Positions 9,132 to 16,902 of a stretch of DNA of 64,000 bases are shown here, piece by piece (positions within the stretch are counted from its first letter, which is position 1; every line of letters starts with the position of its first letter). The translations under genes and the position numbers were made by a program. Origin of the DNA: CAWIJJ01 sp963836405. Lineage in GTDB: Bacteria; Acidobacteriota; Terriglobia; Bryobacterales; Bryobacteraceae. The stretch spans positions 40,638-104,637 of the forward strand of contig CAWIJL010000008.1 in assembly GCA_963836405.1 (NCBI GenBank). The letters run 5' to 3'. The notes below the pieces were generated by a model. That model did not search any database. It saw only the letters and a list, made by a program, of their open reading frames with translations, and was not told the DNA's origin.

Positions 9132-9401
9132 ATGGAAAACGTGATGAACCAGGAACCGGAAACCTCCCCGAGGATGGAACACCGGGAGGGGCGAGTAGCC
9201 AGGACCATCGAACAGCGGACGGCGAAGCTGCCGAGCGACACTTTCTTGTGGGCGGCAGTGGGCGCCATGGCGGCGGCAGCAGTTCTCCAGATTGCCGGCA
9301 AGAAACACCTGAGCCTGTTCTTCGGCCAGTGGCCGGCGCCCTTTCTGCTGCTCGGCGTGTACAACAAGATGGTGAAGCAGCGCGGCTCGGACGGCCGGTA
9401 A
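9132..9401 (+). CDS. Small single-pass/hairpin membrane protein, unknown function
   Basis: An 89-residue protein not recognised by family. The first 45 residues are polar and highly charged (MENVMNQEPETSPRMEHREG). They are followed by one or two hydrophobic stretches (FLWAAVGAMAAAAVLQIAG, then WPAPFLLLGVYNKMV) and a basic tail. ATG 9132 is chosen because AGGAG lies at 9121-9125 with a 6-base spacer. The frame remains open far upstream (to 8655) inside the M20 gene, but that part is shadow. It sits 67 bases downstream of the M20 gene on the same strand. Small proteins of this shape are common in Acidobacteriota. Confidence 0.65.
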   Translation: MENVMNQEPETSPRMEHREGRVARTIEQRTAKLPSDTFLWAAVGAMAAAAVLQIAGKKHLSLFFGQWPAPFLLLGVYNKMVKQRGSDGR

Positions 9402-9495
9402 TCCCGGCGCGGCCGGTGCAGGTCCTATCCCTCGCCGGCCCGCAGCCTGGTGTTCGTACGAGCACGGCGGCATCGCCCGTGCTCTAATTTGACTG

Positions 9496-10440
9496 ATGCC
9501 CGCCACTGTATGGAGAGGCCGCCTCGCCTTCGGAATGGTTTCGATTCCGGTGCGGATGTACAAGGCCGCAAGGCGCGAGCGGGTTCGCTTTCACCACGTC
9601 TACCGGCCCGCGGAAGCCGCATCCGAAAAGCCCGTACTGGACGAGCCCGAGTTCGAGCCGGAACCGCCGGCTCCCATCACAGGCCGGGGAGGCGCCGCGC
9701 CGCAACGGTCCGCTCCGCCGCCCATCGATGAGGAAGAACCGGTGGCGCGGGTTCGGAACGCGCCGGTTTCCGAACCGGGCGGCGGCCGCATCGAAGCGTC
9801 CGAAATAATGAAAGGCTTCGAAGTGGAAAAGGGGCAGTACGTAGTGATGGAGCCGCGCGAAGTGGCCGCCCTGCGTCCCCGCACTTCGACCGAAGTGGAA
9901 ATCGCCAGGTTTGTCCGCATGGAAGAAGTGGATCCTCTGTTCCTGGACGTGTCGTATTTTTTGCAGCCGGATGGCAAGGTGGAAAAGCCGTATGCGCTGC
10001 TCTATCGCGCGCTCGAAAGCACCGGCTACGCCGCTATGGGTTCGATAGCCATGCACGGCCGCGAGCATCCGGTGCTGATCCGGCCGGGAAAGCGCGGCCT
10101 GGTGCTGCACACGCTGTTCCACGCGAGCGAGGTTCGTCTCGAGGAAGAACATGCGCCCGATACCGCCGAGGTGACAGAGAAGGAACTGCGCCTTGCCACG
10201 ACGCTGGTGCGGGCCTTGGCCGAGCCGTTCGACGCCTCCATCCTTACCGATCGCTTCGAGGAGAAACTGCACGCGCTGATCGAGAGCCGCACACCGGTGC
10301 CCGAAGCGGGTTCAGGGAAGGACACGGAGAAGCGCGCTCCCGTAATGGACATCATGGAAGCTTTGCGGCGGAGCCTGGAAGCGGCGCGGAAGCCGCCCGC
10401 CAGCGAAGCAGCGCCCAAGCGTAGAACGCGCAAAGCCTAA
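9496..10440 (+). CDS. ku: Ku protein (non-homologous end joining)
   Basis: A 314-residue bacterial Ku homolog. The opening MPATVWRGRLAFGMVSIPVRMY is the typical beta-barrel entry of prokaryotic Ku. The core continues with KGFEVEKGQYVVMEPREV, EVDPLFLDVSYFL and YALLYRALE, and ends in a basic tail (KRRTRKA), the usual DNA-bridging extension. Residues about 40-90 carry a proline/glutamate-rich insertion (EFEPEPPAPITG) longer than in most Ku proteins. Ku homodimers encircle DNA ends and recruit LigD. No ligD, DNA ligase or polymerase gene is in this window, so the partner must be elsewhere. Its stop codon overlaps the stop of the convergent thiolase gene. Confidence 0.93.
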   Translation: MPATVWRGRLAFGMVSIPVRMYKAARRERVRFHHVYRPAEAASEKPVLDEPEFEPEPPAPITGRGGAAPQRSAPPPIDEEEPVARVRNAPVSEPGGGRIEASEIMKGFEVEKGQYVVMEPREVAALRPRTSTEVEIARFVRMEEVDPLFLDVSYFLQPDGKVEKPYALLYRALESTGYAAMGSIAMHGREHPVLIRPGKRGLVLHTLFHASEVRLEEEHAPDTAEVTEKELRLATTLVRALAEPFDASILTDRFEEKLHALIESRTPVPEAGSGKDTEKRAPVMDIMEALRRSLEAARKPPASEAAPKRRTRKA

Positions 10441-11672
10441 GCGGTTTTTGGCGGCCGCAATACCGTACACACACTGGCGCAAATCGGTCCGCCGATATTG
10501 AAGGTGGCGGCGAGCTTCGGATCTTTCACCTGCAATTCGGCGGGGGCTTTGCCTGCCAGTTGCAACGCCGACCAGCCGATCATCGCGATGCCGGTGGCTC
10601 CGATGGGGTGGCCCTTGGCAATCAGGCCTCCCGACGTGTTGATGCCGCATTCGCCCTCGGGAGACGCTTTGCCGTCCACCCAATACTGCGCGCCTTTGCC
10701 AGGGTCGGCCTTGCCGATCACCTCCGTGCCGATGGCGCCCATGACGCTGAAGCAGTCGTGGATTTCGGCCACGTTGACGTCGGCCGGTTCGGCGCCGGCC
10801 ATCTGATACGCGGTTTGCATGGCCCGGTAGGCGCCCTTGGGGCGAAGCACGTCGCGCCCCTCCTTGCGAAGCGGATCGGTGGCCTGTCCCCACCCGGCAA
10901 TTTCCACGCACTCCGCCTTGCCGATGCCCAGCCTGTCCAGCCCTTCTTCGGTGGCGAGCACGAGCGCGGCGTAGCCATCGGTGATCTGCGAGCAATCGTA
11001 AGTCTTGAGCGGAAGACCCTCCACCACGTAGCGGTTGATGCCTTCGATGGAGGTGGCCTGGTCCAGCGTGATCTGCACCTTGCTCATCTGGGCGCAGGAG
11101 TTGTACTTTGCGTTGGCGTACTCCTGCACTGGGATCGCGGCCAGGTCCTGTTCGGTCACGCCGTACTCATTCATGTAGTCGCGCATCACTTCGGCAAAGA
11201 GGTGCGGGAAAACGAACAGCTTGCCGCTGCGCTCTTCGGGGTGGGAAAAATATCCGAGCACTTTGCCGATCAGCTTGCCATCCATTTTGCCTTCGGCGTC
11301 GCGCATCTTTTCAAAGCCGACGGCGATACCGGTTTCGCCCATGCCGAGCTGCAGCTTCTGAATCACGGAAAGCACGGCCTGCCCGCCGGACGCGCACGCA
11401 TTCTCCACCGCCTCAATGGGCTTGCTTTCCAGGCCCGGCGAGGAGGCCATGAGACCGGCGAGCAATCCCTGTTCGTTCAACGAAAAATTGCAGGCGGCGG
11501 CGATGCTGGCGACATCCATCGCGGAGGCCTCCGCGTCGATCTGGCGGCAGGCTCCCTGCACGGCGGCGTCGATGATGGCAGGCACAGTCATGCCCATCAG
11601 CTTGCCGAATTTCGATTGATGGTAGCTGGCGATGTAAATCGGTTTCAAGGCGGTTCTCCAGGCGGCGAACAT
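10437..11672 (-). CDS. Thiolase-family protein (SCP-x/acetyl-CoA acetyltransferase type)
   Basis: About 411 residues. The acyl-accepting Cys is in VENACASGGQA. The later elements are EIHDCFSV, GGLIAKGHPIGATG (catalytic His) and a C-terminal FNIGGPICASVCTVL, the SCP-x arrangement rather than the CxGGG motif of degradative FadA. The enzyme probably cleaves or condenses 3-ketoacyl-CoA. The frame is open to 11696, but ATG 11672 has an excellent GGAGG 5-6 bases upstream and is preferred. An SDR gene lies 46 bases upstream on the same strand, so the two could supply consecutive 3-hydroxyacyl and 3-ketoacyl steps. Confidence 0.88.
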   Translation of the reverse strand: MFAAWRTALKPIYIASYHQSKFGKLMGMTVPAIIDAAVQGACRQIDAEASAMDVASIAAACNFSLNEQGLLAGLMASSPGLESKPIEAVENACASGGQAVLSVIQKLQLGMGETGIAVGFEKMRDAEGKMDGKLIGKVLGYFSHPEERSGKLFVFPHLFAEVMRDYMNEYGVTEQDLAAIPVQEYANAKYNSCAQMSKVQITLDQATSIEGINRYVVEGLPLKTYDCSQITDGYAALVLATEEGLDRLGIGKAECVEIAGWGQATDPLRKEGRDVLRPKGAYRAMQTAYQMAGAEPADVNVAEIHDCFSVMGAIGTEVIGKADPGKGAQYWVDGKASPEGECGINTSGGLIAKGHPIGATGIAMIGWSALQLAGKAPAELQVKDPKLAATFNIGGPICASVCTVLRPPKTA

Positions 11673-11718
11673 GGCTTCCTCCGCTCTTATTCCCATTGTC
11701 GCAATTTCGGCGCGGCGG

Positions 11719-12471
11719 TTATGTTCCGGTTACCACGCCGCCGTCCACGCTCAGCACCGTGCCGGTGATGAACGACGCCCCGTCGGAAGCGAGCCACAGA
11801 TAGGCATTCGCGATGTCTTCCGGCTGCCCCATGCGTCCGAGCGGCGTGTGTCCCACCATCCCCTGAAGGATTTTCTCCGGCATGCCCTGCACCATCTCGG
11901 TGGCGATGAAGCCGGGCGCGACGGCATTGACCCGAATGTTGTGCCTGCCGAGCTCGCGCGCCCAGACGCGGGTCATCCCGATCAGCCCGGCCTTGCTGGC
12001 CACATAGTTGGTCTGGCCGAAATTGCCGTAGAGACCGACCACGCTGGACGCATTCAGAATGACGCCGCCGCCGCCCGCGATCATGTGGGGGGCGACGGCT
12101 CGCGTGCAGTGGAACACGCCCTTGAGGTTGACGGAGATCACCGCATCGAACTGCTCGTCGCTCATAACGGAAGCGAGCGCGCCCTCCTTGTATTTGAGGA
12201 GCTGGCCGTCTCGCAGAATTCCGGCATTGTTCACCAGGACGTAGACCGGTCCCCAAAGATCGACGATTTCGCGGACCGCCGCCTCCACCGAAGCGGTGTC
12301 GCTCACGTCCACCTTCTGGAAGATACCTTCCGGCAGCGCATCGCCCTGCTTGACGTCCCAGGACGCGACGCGGCAGCCTTCTTCGGCGAAGCGGCGCGCC
12401 GTTGCTTTTCCGATGCCGCCGGCAGCGCCGGTGACGATCGCCACTTTCCCTGTCAATCCGGTTTCGATCAT
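11719..12471 (-). CDS. SDR-family oxidoreductase (FabG-like)
   Basis: A 250-residue classical short-chain dehydrogenase. It has the NAD(P) motif TGAAGGIG (about residues 15-22), the NNAG motif (LVNNAGILRDG), the catalytic Ser region LNASSVVG, YVASK with catalytic Tyr and Lys, and the carboxy end GTVLSVDGGVV. The Asp-containing strand end SWDVKQ makes NAD preference possible, but this is only inference. It precedes the thiolase gene and probably forms a lipid or polyketide-type 3-hydroxyacyl dehydrogenase/thiolase unit. An inverted repeat 33 bases upstream may be a repressor site. Confidence 0.9.
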   Translation of the reverse strand: MIETGLTGKVAIVTGAAGGIGKATARRFAEEGCRVASWDVKQGDALPEGIFQKVDVSDTASVEAAVREIVDLWGPVYVLVNNAGILRDGQLLKYKEGALASVMSDEQFDAVISVNLKGVFHCTRAVAPHMIAGGGGVILNASSVVGLYGNFGQTNYVASKAGLIGMTRVWARELGRHNIRVNAVAPGFIATEMVQGMPEKILQGMVGHTPLGRMGQPEDIANAYLWLASDGASFITGTVLSVDGGVVTGT

Positions 12472-12503
12472 AGGAGTCTCGGAGTTTGTAGGATGTCAGA
12501 AAG

Positions 12504-12517
12504 CTGACAACCGTCAG
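12504..12517. promoter_or_regulatory. Inverted repeat upstream of the SDR-thiolase pair
   Basis: CTGAC-AACC-GTCAG, a perfect 5+5 palindrome with flanking A/T that extends the symmetry (AA...TT). It lies about 33 bases upstream of the SDR start. The size and position suit a TetR-type lipid-gene repressor operator. No such regulator is encoded nearby, so this is a weak inference. Confidence 0.35.
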
Positions 12518-12518
12518 T

Positions 12519-13225
12519 TTGATGCTAAACCACATCCAAACGCATTTGCCAGAATCCTTGACAATGTGTGCCACGATTCCTGGCATGATCCTGGACTGGC
12601 GGGGATCGGAAGGAGCGGCGCGACAGATCGTGCGGTTGCCGAAGGGCAACCAGAGGGACGTGCTGGAAGCGATCCGGCGCGAGGCGCTGTCGAGCGCGGA
12701 GTTAGGCGGCGTAGTGGACCTCTGGCTGCGATGCTCCGAACGCCGCCAGCAAGAGTATCTTCTGGCGCATCCTCGCGAAGCGCTCTCGCAGGCCAAGGTA
12801 GTACTCCCGGCGGTGCGCGACCCGCGGCTGAGCGAAGCCGGAAACCAGGTGTGGAAGCGTGTCGGAATGCTGCTGGATGTGCTGGGGCGCATGGAAGTGT
12901 GGCTGGCGCACCAGGGGCGCAACGCAGCTCACGAACTGGTTGCTTACGCGGGTAGGGCGATTGTAGGGGAGGACCCCCCGCGAAGGTCTGGCAGGGCCGG
13001 ATACCGCAACGTCGTGGCGCTGATGGGCTCGAGCCTGTCGGACACCCAGGCTGGTCTGCTACAGAAGCATTTTCGTAAAGCGGTACTGATGCTGGACGGT
13101 GACACCGCATGAATGTCGAGGCGATTTACTTGAGGCCGGGTGTCCAGCCGGACCAACTGGCTTCAAGAGAAATAAAGGAAGCTCTGTCTGGCCATTTACG
13201 ACCTGGAAGAGGCCTGGAGCGTTGA
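12519..13225 (+). pseudogene. Mobile-element remnant: ParB-like N-part joined to broken Toprim (primase-like) C-part
   Basis: An open frame of 197 codons (12519-13112) is a chimera. Codons about 25-130 (LPKGNQRDVLEAIRREALSS, VVDLWLRCSERRQQEYLLAH, LGRMEVWLAHQGR) recall a ParB-like protein associated with transposon and plasmid genes. The remainder (ELVAYAGRAIVGEDPPR, then VALMGSSLSDTQ and VLMLDGDTA) recalls the Toprim part of a CHC2-type primase-like protein with its middle missing. The Toprim C-terminus resumes in another frame at 13109-13225 (NVEAIYLRPGVQPDQLAS). Loss of whole segments at two points shows real decay, not only a one-base error. Family links are from memory of related proteins. 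Confidence 0.55.
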
Positions 13226-13234
13226 ATTCAGAAA

Positions 13235-13269
13235 GTGCACCACTGTGGTGTACATCAACTATAATTGAT
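13235..13269 (+). promoter_or_regulatory. Promoter with two nested inverted repeats (RHH operator)
   Basis: GTGCACCAC-T-GTGGTGTAC (13235-13253) is a 9+9 inverted repeat with one mismatch. It is immediately followed by ATCAA-CTATAA-TTGAT (13254-13269), a second palindrome that contains a consensus -10 box TATAAT (13260-13265). No good -35 box is visible at the proper distance. The predicted transcription start coincides with the ATG at 13272, implying a leaderless message. Overlap of the -10 with palindromes is typical of autorepressed ribbon-helix-helix antitoxin operons. Confidence 0.55.
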
Positions 13270-13271
13270 CA

Positions 13272-13580
13272 ATGCAGACTCGACGCAAACCAGCGACCAA
13301 AAGGAAGGCTGCTTCCGTACGTCAAAGCGTAACGATGCCGGCCGTCCTCGCGCGTGAAGTTCGGCGTGTGGCGAAAGAACGCAAGATTACCATGAGCCGG
13401 GCCTTGGTGACTCTTGCCGAGCGGGGCGTGGAAGCGGAAGCGGCGGCCCGGGCCAGGCTGACGGCGGCGTATGACCAGTTCATGACCGAGGGAGATCCGG
13501 CCAAAAAGAGCGAGGTTGGTGAAGATCTGATCCGAAGCATCTTCGGGAGAGCCGCGATTGCCGAAGATCCGATTCATTAA
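13272..13580 (+). CDS. Ribbon-helix-helix/CopG-like small DNA-binding protein
   Basis: A 102-residue protein. After a basic N-terminus (RRKPATKRKAASV), residues about 18-55 read as a ribbon-helix-helix fold: a beta strand RQSVTMPAVL, helix A EVRRVAKERKIT and helix B MSRALVTLAERGVEAE. The C-terminal half is an acidic/amphipathic extension (YDQFMTEGDPAKKSE). The start follows a TATAAT box and two palindromes directly, with no ribosome site, suggesting a leaderless autoregulated transcript. It overlaps the next gene by 23 bases. Organisation resembles an antitoxin-first two-gene module, but toxicity of the partner is not shown. Confidence 0.6.
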   Translation: MQTRRKPATKRKAASVRQSVTMPAVLAREVRRVAKERKITMSRALVTLAERGVEAEAAARARLTAAYDQFMTEGDPAKKSEVGEDLIRSIFGRAAIAEDPIH

Positions 13581-13800
13581 CCTGCCTCGCCCATTGTGGG
13601 AACACATTCTGGAACGCGTTGCCGAGCGGGCAATCACCCTCGACGATTTGCAACGGCTGCGGGCTTGGGTGGTCACCGAACCGCAGGCGCCGGAAGGCGA
13701 CTGGTACAAGGATTTTGGCTCCTTCGTGCTTTGTGGCACGGGAGAATACCCGAAGACGGTCCTCAAGAAGGGGATGAAGCCATTCGGGACGCCTCTTTAG
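13558..13800 (+). CDS. Small conserved protein paired with the RHH gene
   Basis: An 80-residue protein beginning with TTG 13558 and overlapping the RHH gene. Sequence landmarks are RPLWEHILERVAERAI, LDDLQRLRAWV, APEGDWYKDFGSFVLCGTGE and KTVLKKGM. Small proteins with the same layout (amphipathic N-terminus, then a W-K-D-F-G segment) occur beside RHH genes in other bacteria, from memory. No catalytic motif can be named. Translational coupling to the upstream gene is likely because of the overlap and non-ATG start. It may be a toxin, a co-repressor or another partner. Confidence 0.5.
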   Translation: MPKIRFINLPRPLWEHILERVAERAITLDDLQRLRAWVVTEPQAPEGDWYKDFGSFVLCGTGEYPKTVLKKGMKPFGTPL

Positions 13801-14136
13801 AAAAGTGCGGTATATAGGGGAGCGCCGCAAATCCAAATCGCGTTCAGATATGATCGGGGCTCGAAACTGCGAACTTTCGTAGAAACAATCAAAAACCGGC
13901 ACGACGCACTCGCGACCGCTATGCCCCGTGGGTGAGACTCGTCCACGGCTCCAGACGCCGAGGTTCTTGAAGAGCCGCCTACCGCCTACCGCCTACCGTA
14001 AGTAGAGCATTCAAGGCACCGGTCGTCCCAAAAACGGACAGTCGGCGGCCGCTCGGTTCTTCTAAGTCCCTGATAATAAGGCAGCTAAATGCTGGCCCAG
14101 CAAATGCCAGAAGGTTTGCGCTATCAATAGGACTGA
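13801..14136. other. Intergenic region without a gene
   Basis: No convincing reading frame. It contains a short tandem repeat, three copies of CCGCCTA at 13975-13995, and a possible sigma-54 promoter near its right end (listed separately). The left part follows the RHH module and may hold residual mobile-element DNA. Confidence 0.5.
14093..14107 (+). promoter_or_regulatory. Possible sigma-54 promoter of the regulator/kinase pair
   Basis: TGGCCCAGCAAATGC has the invariant -24 GG and -12 GC separated by 10 bases (consensus TGGCAC-N5-TTGC, two mismatches). It lies about 30 bases before the ATG of an NtrC-family regulator. Autoactivation is plausible but unproven. Confidence 0.4.
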
Positions 14137-15507
14137 ATGAAATCATCCGATTCTCGAACGCCCTGCATCCTGATCGCCGACGATCAGACCGATGTGCTGG
14201 AAGCGTTGCGCTTCCTGGTTAAGGGCGAAGGGTATTCCGCCGAGGCCGTCACGTCTCCGGGCGGGGCAATCGACGCGGTCGAATCGCGCGACTTCGACGC
14301 CGTCCTCATGGACCTGAATTACACCCGGGACACCACATCCGGCCAGGAAGGGTTGGACCTTCTGAACCGGATTCAGACGCTGGACTCGACGCTGCCGGTG
14401 ATCGTGATGACCGCGTGGGGATCGGTGGAACTGGCGGTGGAGGCGATGCGGCGCGGGGCCCGCGACTTCATTCAGAAGCCGTGGGACAACGCGCGGCTGT
14501 CGGCGATCCTGAAGACGCAGATCGAACTGGGCCGGGCGTTGCGCAAAGGGCAGCGGCTGGAGGCGGAGAACCGCGCGCTGCGCGCGGAGCGCTTTCCGCA
14601 GTTGATTGCGGGGTCGGCGGCGATGCGCCCGGTGCTGGACGTGATTTCGCGCGTCGGGCCGTCGGATGCGAACGTGCTGATCACCGGCGAGAACGGCACG
14701 GGCAAGGGACTGGTGGCGCAGACGCTGCACTCGGTTTCGCTGCGCTCGACGCGCCCGCTGGTGACGGTGAACACGGGCGGGCTGGCGGAGGGCGTGTTCG
14801 AGAGCGAGCTGTTCGGGCACGTCAAGGGCGCCTTCACGGACGCCAAGGCGGACCGGGTGGGGCGCTTTGAAATGGCCGACGGCGGAACCCTGTTTCTGGA
14901 TGAGATCGGGAACATCTCGCAGGGGCTTCAGTCCAAGCTGCTGCGCACCATCGAAACGGGCGAGTTCGAGCGCGTGGGCTCGTCGAAAACCCGGCGCGTG
15001 GATGTGCGCGCTTTTTCGGCGACCAATTCGGACCTCAACGTGGCCGTGGCGGAGGGCCGCTTCCGGCAGGACCTGCTGTTCCGGTTGAACACCATCGAAA
15101 TCCGGCTGCCGCCTTTGCGCGACCGGCGGGAAGACATTCCGGTGCTGGGCGCGCATTTTCTACGCCAGCATGCCGAACATTACCGCAAGCCGCTGACCGG
15201 CTTCGACGAGGGAGCCGTCAAAGCGCTGCTGGCGCACGCCTGGCCGGGCAACGTGCGCGAACTGGACCACGCTGTGGAGCGCGCCGTGCTGATGGCGCAG
15301 GGCGACACGATTCGCGCCGTGGACCTGGGGCTCCGGACGGGCCGCGAAGGGCCGCCGCGTCTCGAGGAAATGAGCCTGGAAGACGTGGAGGCGCTGCTGA
15401 TCAAGAAGGCGCTGTCGCGATTCAACGGCAACGTCAGCCACGCCGCCAACGCCCTGGGCTTGAGCCGTAGCGCGCTGTACCGCAGGCTTCAGCGCTACGG
15501 CCTTTGA
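14137..15507 (+). CDS. NtrC-family sigma-54 response regulator with GAFTDA loop
   Basis: A 456-residue activator. The receiver domain (residues about 10-130) has the acidic pair in LIADDQTD, phospho-acceptor Asp in VLMDLNY, and the K of QKPWD. The AAA+ domain (about 155-390) carries Walker A GENGTGKG and Walker B TLFLDEIG. The loop that contacts sigma-54, usually GAFTGA, reads GAFTDA here. A Fis-type helix-turn-helix ends the protein (VSHAANALGLSRSALYRRLQ). It precedes a histidine kinase by 9 bases, forming a two-component system. The substituted loop residue is the only unusual feature of the protein. Confidence 0.92.
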   Translation: MKSSDSRTPCILIADDQTDVLEALRFLVKGEGYSAEAVTSPGGAIDAVESRDFDAVLMDLNYTRDTTSGQEGLDLLNRIQTLDSTLPVIVMTAWGSVELAVEAMRRGARDFIQKPWDNARLSAILKTQIELGRALRKGQRLEAENRALRAERFPQLIAGSAAMRPVLDVISRVGPSDANVLITGENGTGKGLVAQTLHSVSLRSTRPLVTVNTGGLAEGVFESELFGHVKGAFTDAKADRVGRFEMADGGTLFLDEIGNISQGLQSKLLRTIETGEFERVGSSKTRRVDVRAFSATNSDLNVAVAEGRFRQDLLFRLNTIEIRLPPLRDRREDIPVLGAHFLRQHAEHYRKPLTGFDEGAVKALLAHAWPGNVRELDHAVERAVLMAQGDTIRAVDLGLRTGREGPPRLEEMSLEDVEALLIKKALSRFNGNVSHAANALGLSRSALYRRLQRYGL

Positions 15508-15516
15508 GAATTTCCC

Positions 15517-16860
15517 GTGGACACCATCCATGAACCCGGCGAGAAAATCGCCAAGATCGGTTTCGAAGGACGCATCGTCCTGCTGGCGCTGCTGGCGGGG
15601 CTGCCGGGCTCGGCGACGGCGCTGTGGATCCTTTGGACGATGTCTTTTGAAGCCCGCACGCAGTGGACGCTGACCGTTCTGATTTTAGGAGCCTGGCTGG
15701 GGTTCGCGTTCGCGGCGCGGGAGCGTGTGGTTTTCCCGCTGCAAACGCTGTCGAACCTGCTGGGAGCGCTGCGCGAAGGGGATTTTTCGGTGCGCGGGCG
15801 GGCGCCGCGTCCGGACGATGCGCTGGGCGAGGTGATGCGCGAGATCAACACGCTGGGCCGCACATTGCGGGAGCAGCGGCTGGGGGCGCTGGAAGCGACG
15901 ACGCTGCTGCGCACGGTGATGCGGGAAATCGACGTGGCGATCTTCGCCTTCGACGAACACCGGCGGCTGCGGCTGGTGAACCGGGCCGGAGAGCGGCTGC
16001 TGGCTGCGGCGCCGGAACGGCTGCTGGGCGAAACGGCTGAGCAGCTACAGCTTCAGGCCAGCCTGGACGGTCCGGCGCAGAGCACGATTCAGGCCGTGTT
16101 TCCGGGCGGCGCCGGAAGGTTCGGGGTGCGGCGAACGCGCATCCGCGAGCGTGGATTGCCGCTGGAACTGGTGGTGATCAGCGACCTGACCCAGGCCTTG
16201 AGCGAACAGGAATTGCAGGCGTGGCAGCGGCTGGTGCGGGTGCTGGGGCACGAGCTGAACAACTCGCTGGCGCCGATCAAGTCGATTGCCGGAAGCCTGG
16301 TGAGCATCCTGGGACGCGAGCCGCTGCCGGACGACTGGCGGGACGACATGCGGCGGGGATTGAGCGTGATCACGTCGCGGTCGGAAAGCCTGAGCCGGTT
16401 CATTGGCGCTTATGCGCGGCTGGCCAAGCTGCCGCGTCCGCAGTTGCAGCCGTTGGACGTGGGGCCGTGCATCGGCCGCGCGGCGACGTTCGAGACCAGG
16501 CTGCCGGTTGTGATCGTCCCGGGGCCGGACCTGGTGGTGCAGGCGGATCCCGACCAGCTCGAGCAGGTGCTGATCAATCTGCTGCGCAACGCGGCGGACG
16601 CGTCGCTGACCACCAACGGCGTGGTCTCGATCGGTTGGCGTCCGGACGGTTCCATGCTGGAGATCTGGATCAAGGACGAGGGGCCGGGCCTGTCCAGCAC
16701 GGCGAACCTCTTCGTTCCATTTTTTACTACGAAGCCTGGAGGCTCCGGGATCGGGCTGGTGCTGAGCCGGCAGATTGCCGAAGGGCACGGGGGCGCGCTG
16801 ATGCTGGAGAACCGCGCGGACCGGACGGGCTGCGTGGCGCGGCTGCGGCTGCCCGCTTGA
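15517..16860 (+). CDS. NtrY-like sensor histidine kinase
   Basis: A 447-residue membrane kinase starting with GTG 15517, 9 bases after its regulator. Two transmembrane helices (about residues 18-40 and 45-66) have almost no periplasmic loop between them. A HAMP-like segment follows (about 68-125), then a PAS domain (about 135-200). The phospho-acceptor helix has His in VLGHELNNSLAPIK, and the ATPase domain shows the N box LEQVLINLLRNAADAS, the G1 box IKDEGPGLS and the F box FVPFFTTKPGGSGIGL. The minimal sensor loop suggests a cytoplasmic or membrane signal. It phosphorylates the adjacent GAFTDA regulator (inferred from pairing). Confidence 0.92.
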   Translation: MDTIHEPGEKIAKIGFEGRIVLLALLAGLPGSATALWILWTMSFEARTQWTLTVLILGAWLGFAFAARERVVFPLQTLSNLLGALREGDFSVRGRAPRPDDALGEVMREINTLGRTLREQRLGALEATTLLRTVMREIDVAIFAFDEHRRLRLVNRAGERLLAAAPERLLGETAEQLQLQASLDGPAQSTIQAVFPGGAGRFGVRRTRIRERGLPLELVVISDLTQALSEQELQAWQRLVRVLGHELNNSLAPIKSIAGSLVSILGREPLPDDWRDDMRRGLSVITSRSESLSRFIGAYARLAKLPRPQLQPLDVGPCIGRAATFETRLPVVIVPGPDLVVQADPDQLEQVLINLLRNAADASLTTNGVVSIGWRPDGSMLEIWIKDEGPGLSSTANLFVPFFTTKPGGSGIGLVLSRQIAEGHGGALMLENRADRTGCVARLRLPA

Positions 16861-16902
16861 GATCTCCCCCGTTCTCCGAACGGCCGCTACCGCTCTTTCA
16901 CT

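Noticed and set aside
13975..13995. Three copies of CCGCCTA as a CRISPR or attachment repeat
   Set aside because: The unit is only 7 bases, contiguous and without spacers; a simple tandem repeat. No CRISPR array was seen in the window.
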